NCBI RefSeq assembly: GCF_000518665.1
Contig: NZ_JAEA01000006.1
Coordinates: forward strand, 1-64,000
Direction of reading: 5' to 3'
Length of the DNA stretch: 64,000 bases
DNA from: Microvirga flocculans ATCC BAA-817
Lineage (GTDB): Bacteria; Pseudomonadota; Alphaproteobacteria; Rhizobiales; Beijerinckiaceae
The position numbers and the translations under genes are program-made. The notes beneath the pieces are model-generated. The model saw only the letters and a list, made by a program, of their open reading frames with translations, ran no database searches and had not been told where the DNA came from. Of this stretch, positions 63,540-64,000 are shown piece after piece (position 1 is the first letter of the stretch; every line of letters starts with the position of its first letter).

Positions 63540-64000
63540 TCAGACGGTAACCTCCACCCGCACGTCGCCGGTCCGGCCCAGAACATGAGTCGCGACCTCG
63601 CCGCCCGCGCGGCGCACCGCGAGGTCGAGGCGGCATCCGTCGACCGCAAGGTTACGCAAGACGATTTCGTCGAGGAAGGCCGGCAGTACCGGCCGGTCGA
63701 GCCGGACCGTCCGGGCCTGGGGATCGAAGCCGAGGCCGAGACAGGCCTGAACCAGGCTCAGGGGCGTTGCGGCCGCCCAGGCCTGGGGCGCACAGGCGAC
63801 CGGGTAGAACGTCGGCCCCTGGCCGCGCCGGCGCGGGAAGCCGCAGAAGAGCTCCGGCAGCCGCCGCAGATCGATGTAGACGGAGGCGTGGAACAGGCCG
63901 TCGAAGATCCGGGCCACCTCCTGCTTTAAGCCGTAGCGGGCGAGGCCCAGGGCGATCAGCGCGTTGTCGTGCGGCCAGACCGACCCGTTGTGGTAGGACA
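63540..64000 (-). CDS. Glycogen-debranching-type glycosidase, C-terminal part
   Basis: The frame runs off the right edge of the window. The visible 152 residues start at SYHNGSVWPHDNALIALGLARYG, contain ELFCGFPRRRGQGPTFYPVACAPQAWAAA, and end VEVTV. This is the C-terminal half of the (alpha/alpha)6 barrel of amylo-alpha-1,6-glucosidase-type enzymes (GH133-like or MGH1-like). The start and N-terminal domain are outside. Confidence 0.85.
   Translation of the reverse strand, partial: SYHNGSVWPHDNALIALGLARYGLKQEVARIFDGLFHASVYIDLRRLPELFCGFPRRRGQGPTFYPVACAPQAWAAATPLSLVQACLGLGFDPQARTVRLDRPVLPAFLDEIVLRNLAVDGCRLDLAVRRAGGEVATHVLGRTGDVRVEVTV

Overview
The window is a GC-rich chromosomal segment of an alphaproteobacterium of the Hyphomicrobiales (Rhizobiales); a Methylobacteriaceae member such as Microvirga is my best guess, not a proven assignment. 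The signs are the Rhizobiales-type porin with its conserved mature N-terminus, a DUF3126 protein, a zinc-finger (zf-CHCC) protein, a NepR-like anti-sigma factor, two promoters of the GGAAC-N16-CGTT class used by the alphaproteobacterial general stress sigma factor EcfG, and short palindromic extragenic repeats.

Layout. 1-12.4 kb is mostly housekeeping: tuf, a lipoprotein, an UPF0114 protein, tRNA-Gly/Tyr/Thr, two SpoU-family rRNA/tRNA methyltransferases, an MHS-type transporter, a Tat-exported metallo-beta-lactamase-fold hydrolase, cutA, nadK and a MaoC/CitE-like CoA-ester pair. 12.4-16.8 kb is a divergent unit of a LuxR-type regulator and a large RTX protein, separated by three copies of an 8-bp motif. 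16.8-37.9 kb returns to metabolism and maintenance: flavin reductase, nitroreductase, a YfhO-like membrane protein with a secreted partner, a CBS-BON protein, thrS, yidD with a scaffold-like protein, folE-hisI, a patatin, CBS protein, rhomboid, transglutaminase-like protease, gamma-carbonic anhydrase, cysE, enoyl-CoA hydratase, hydrolases, an FAD monooxygenase and tRNA-Leu. 38-47.2 kb is an accessory region of small secreted or membrane proteins, a frameshifted LuxR regulator, a second RTX protein, a stress-related cluster (NepR-like, YflT-like, receiver protein, tiny membrane proteins) and a porin, with several dispersed repeats.

At 47.5 kb an aas gene is cut so that only its last 95-100 codons remain, and a tyrosine recombinase gene begins 8 bp away. 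From here to at least 62 kb the content looks like an integrated island: a 1228-residue SF1 helicase with a small uracil-DNA-glycosylase-like neighbour, an ankyrin-repeat relic, a one-domain voltage-gated channel with an aspartate-rich selectivity filter, a trypsin-like protease, a CbpA-CbpM chaperone pair, a paralogue broken by an in-frame amber codon and a tightly packed three-gene operon of unknown small proteins. The window ends with a class I fructose-bisphosphate aldolase and the C-terminus of a glycogen-debranching-type glycosidase.

How parts may work together (inference): the RTX proteins would be type I secretion substrates, the first probably controlled by the adjacent LuxR regulator; several small membrane proteins and the transglutaminase-like protease probably belong to the general stress regulon; the helicase and its small partner are the best candidate for an uncharacterised nucleic-acid-processing or defence module. 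No CRISPR array, rRNA operon, complete insertion sequence or replication origin was seen.
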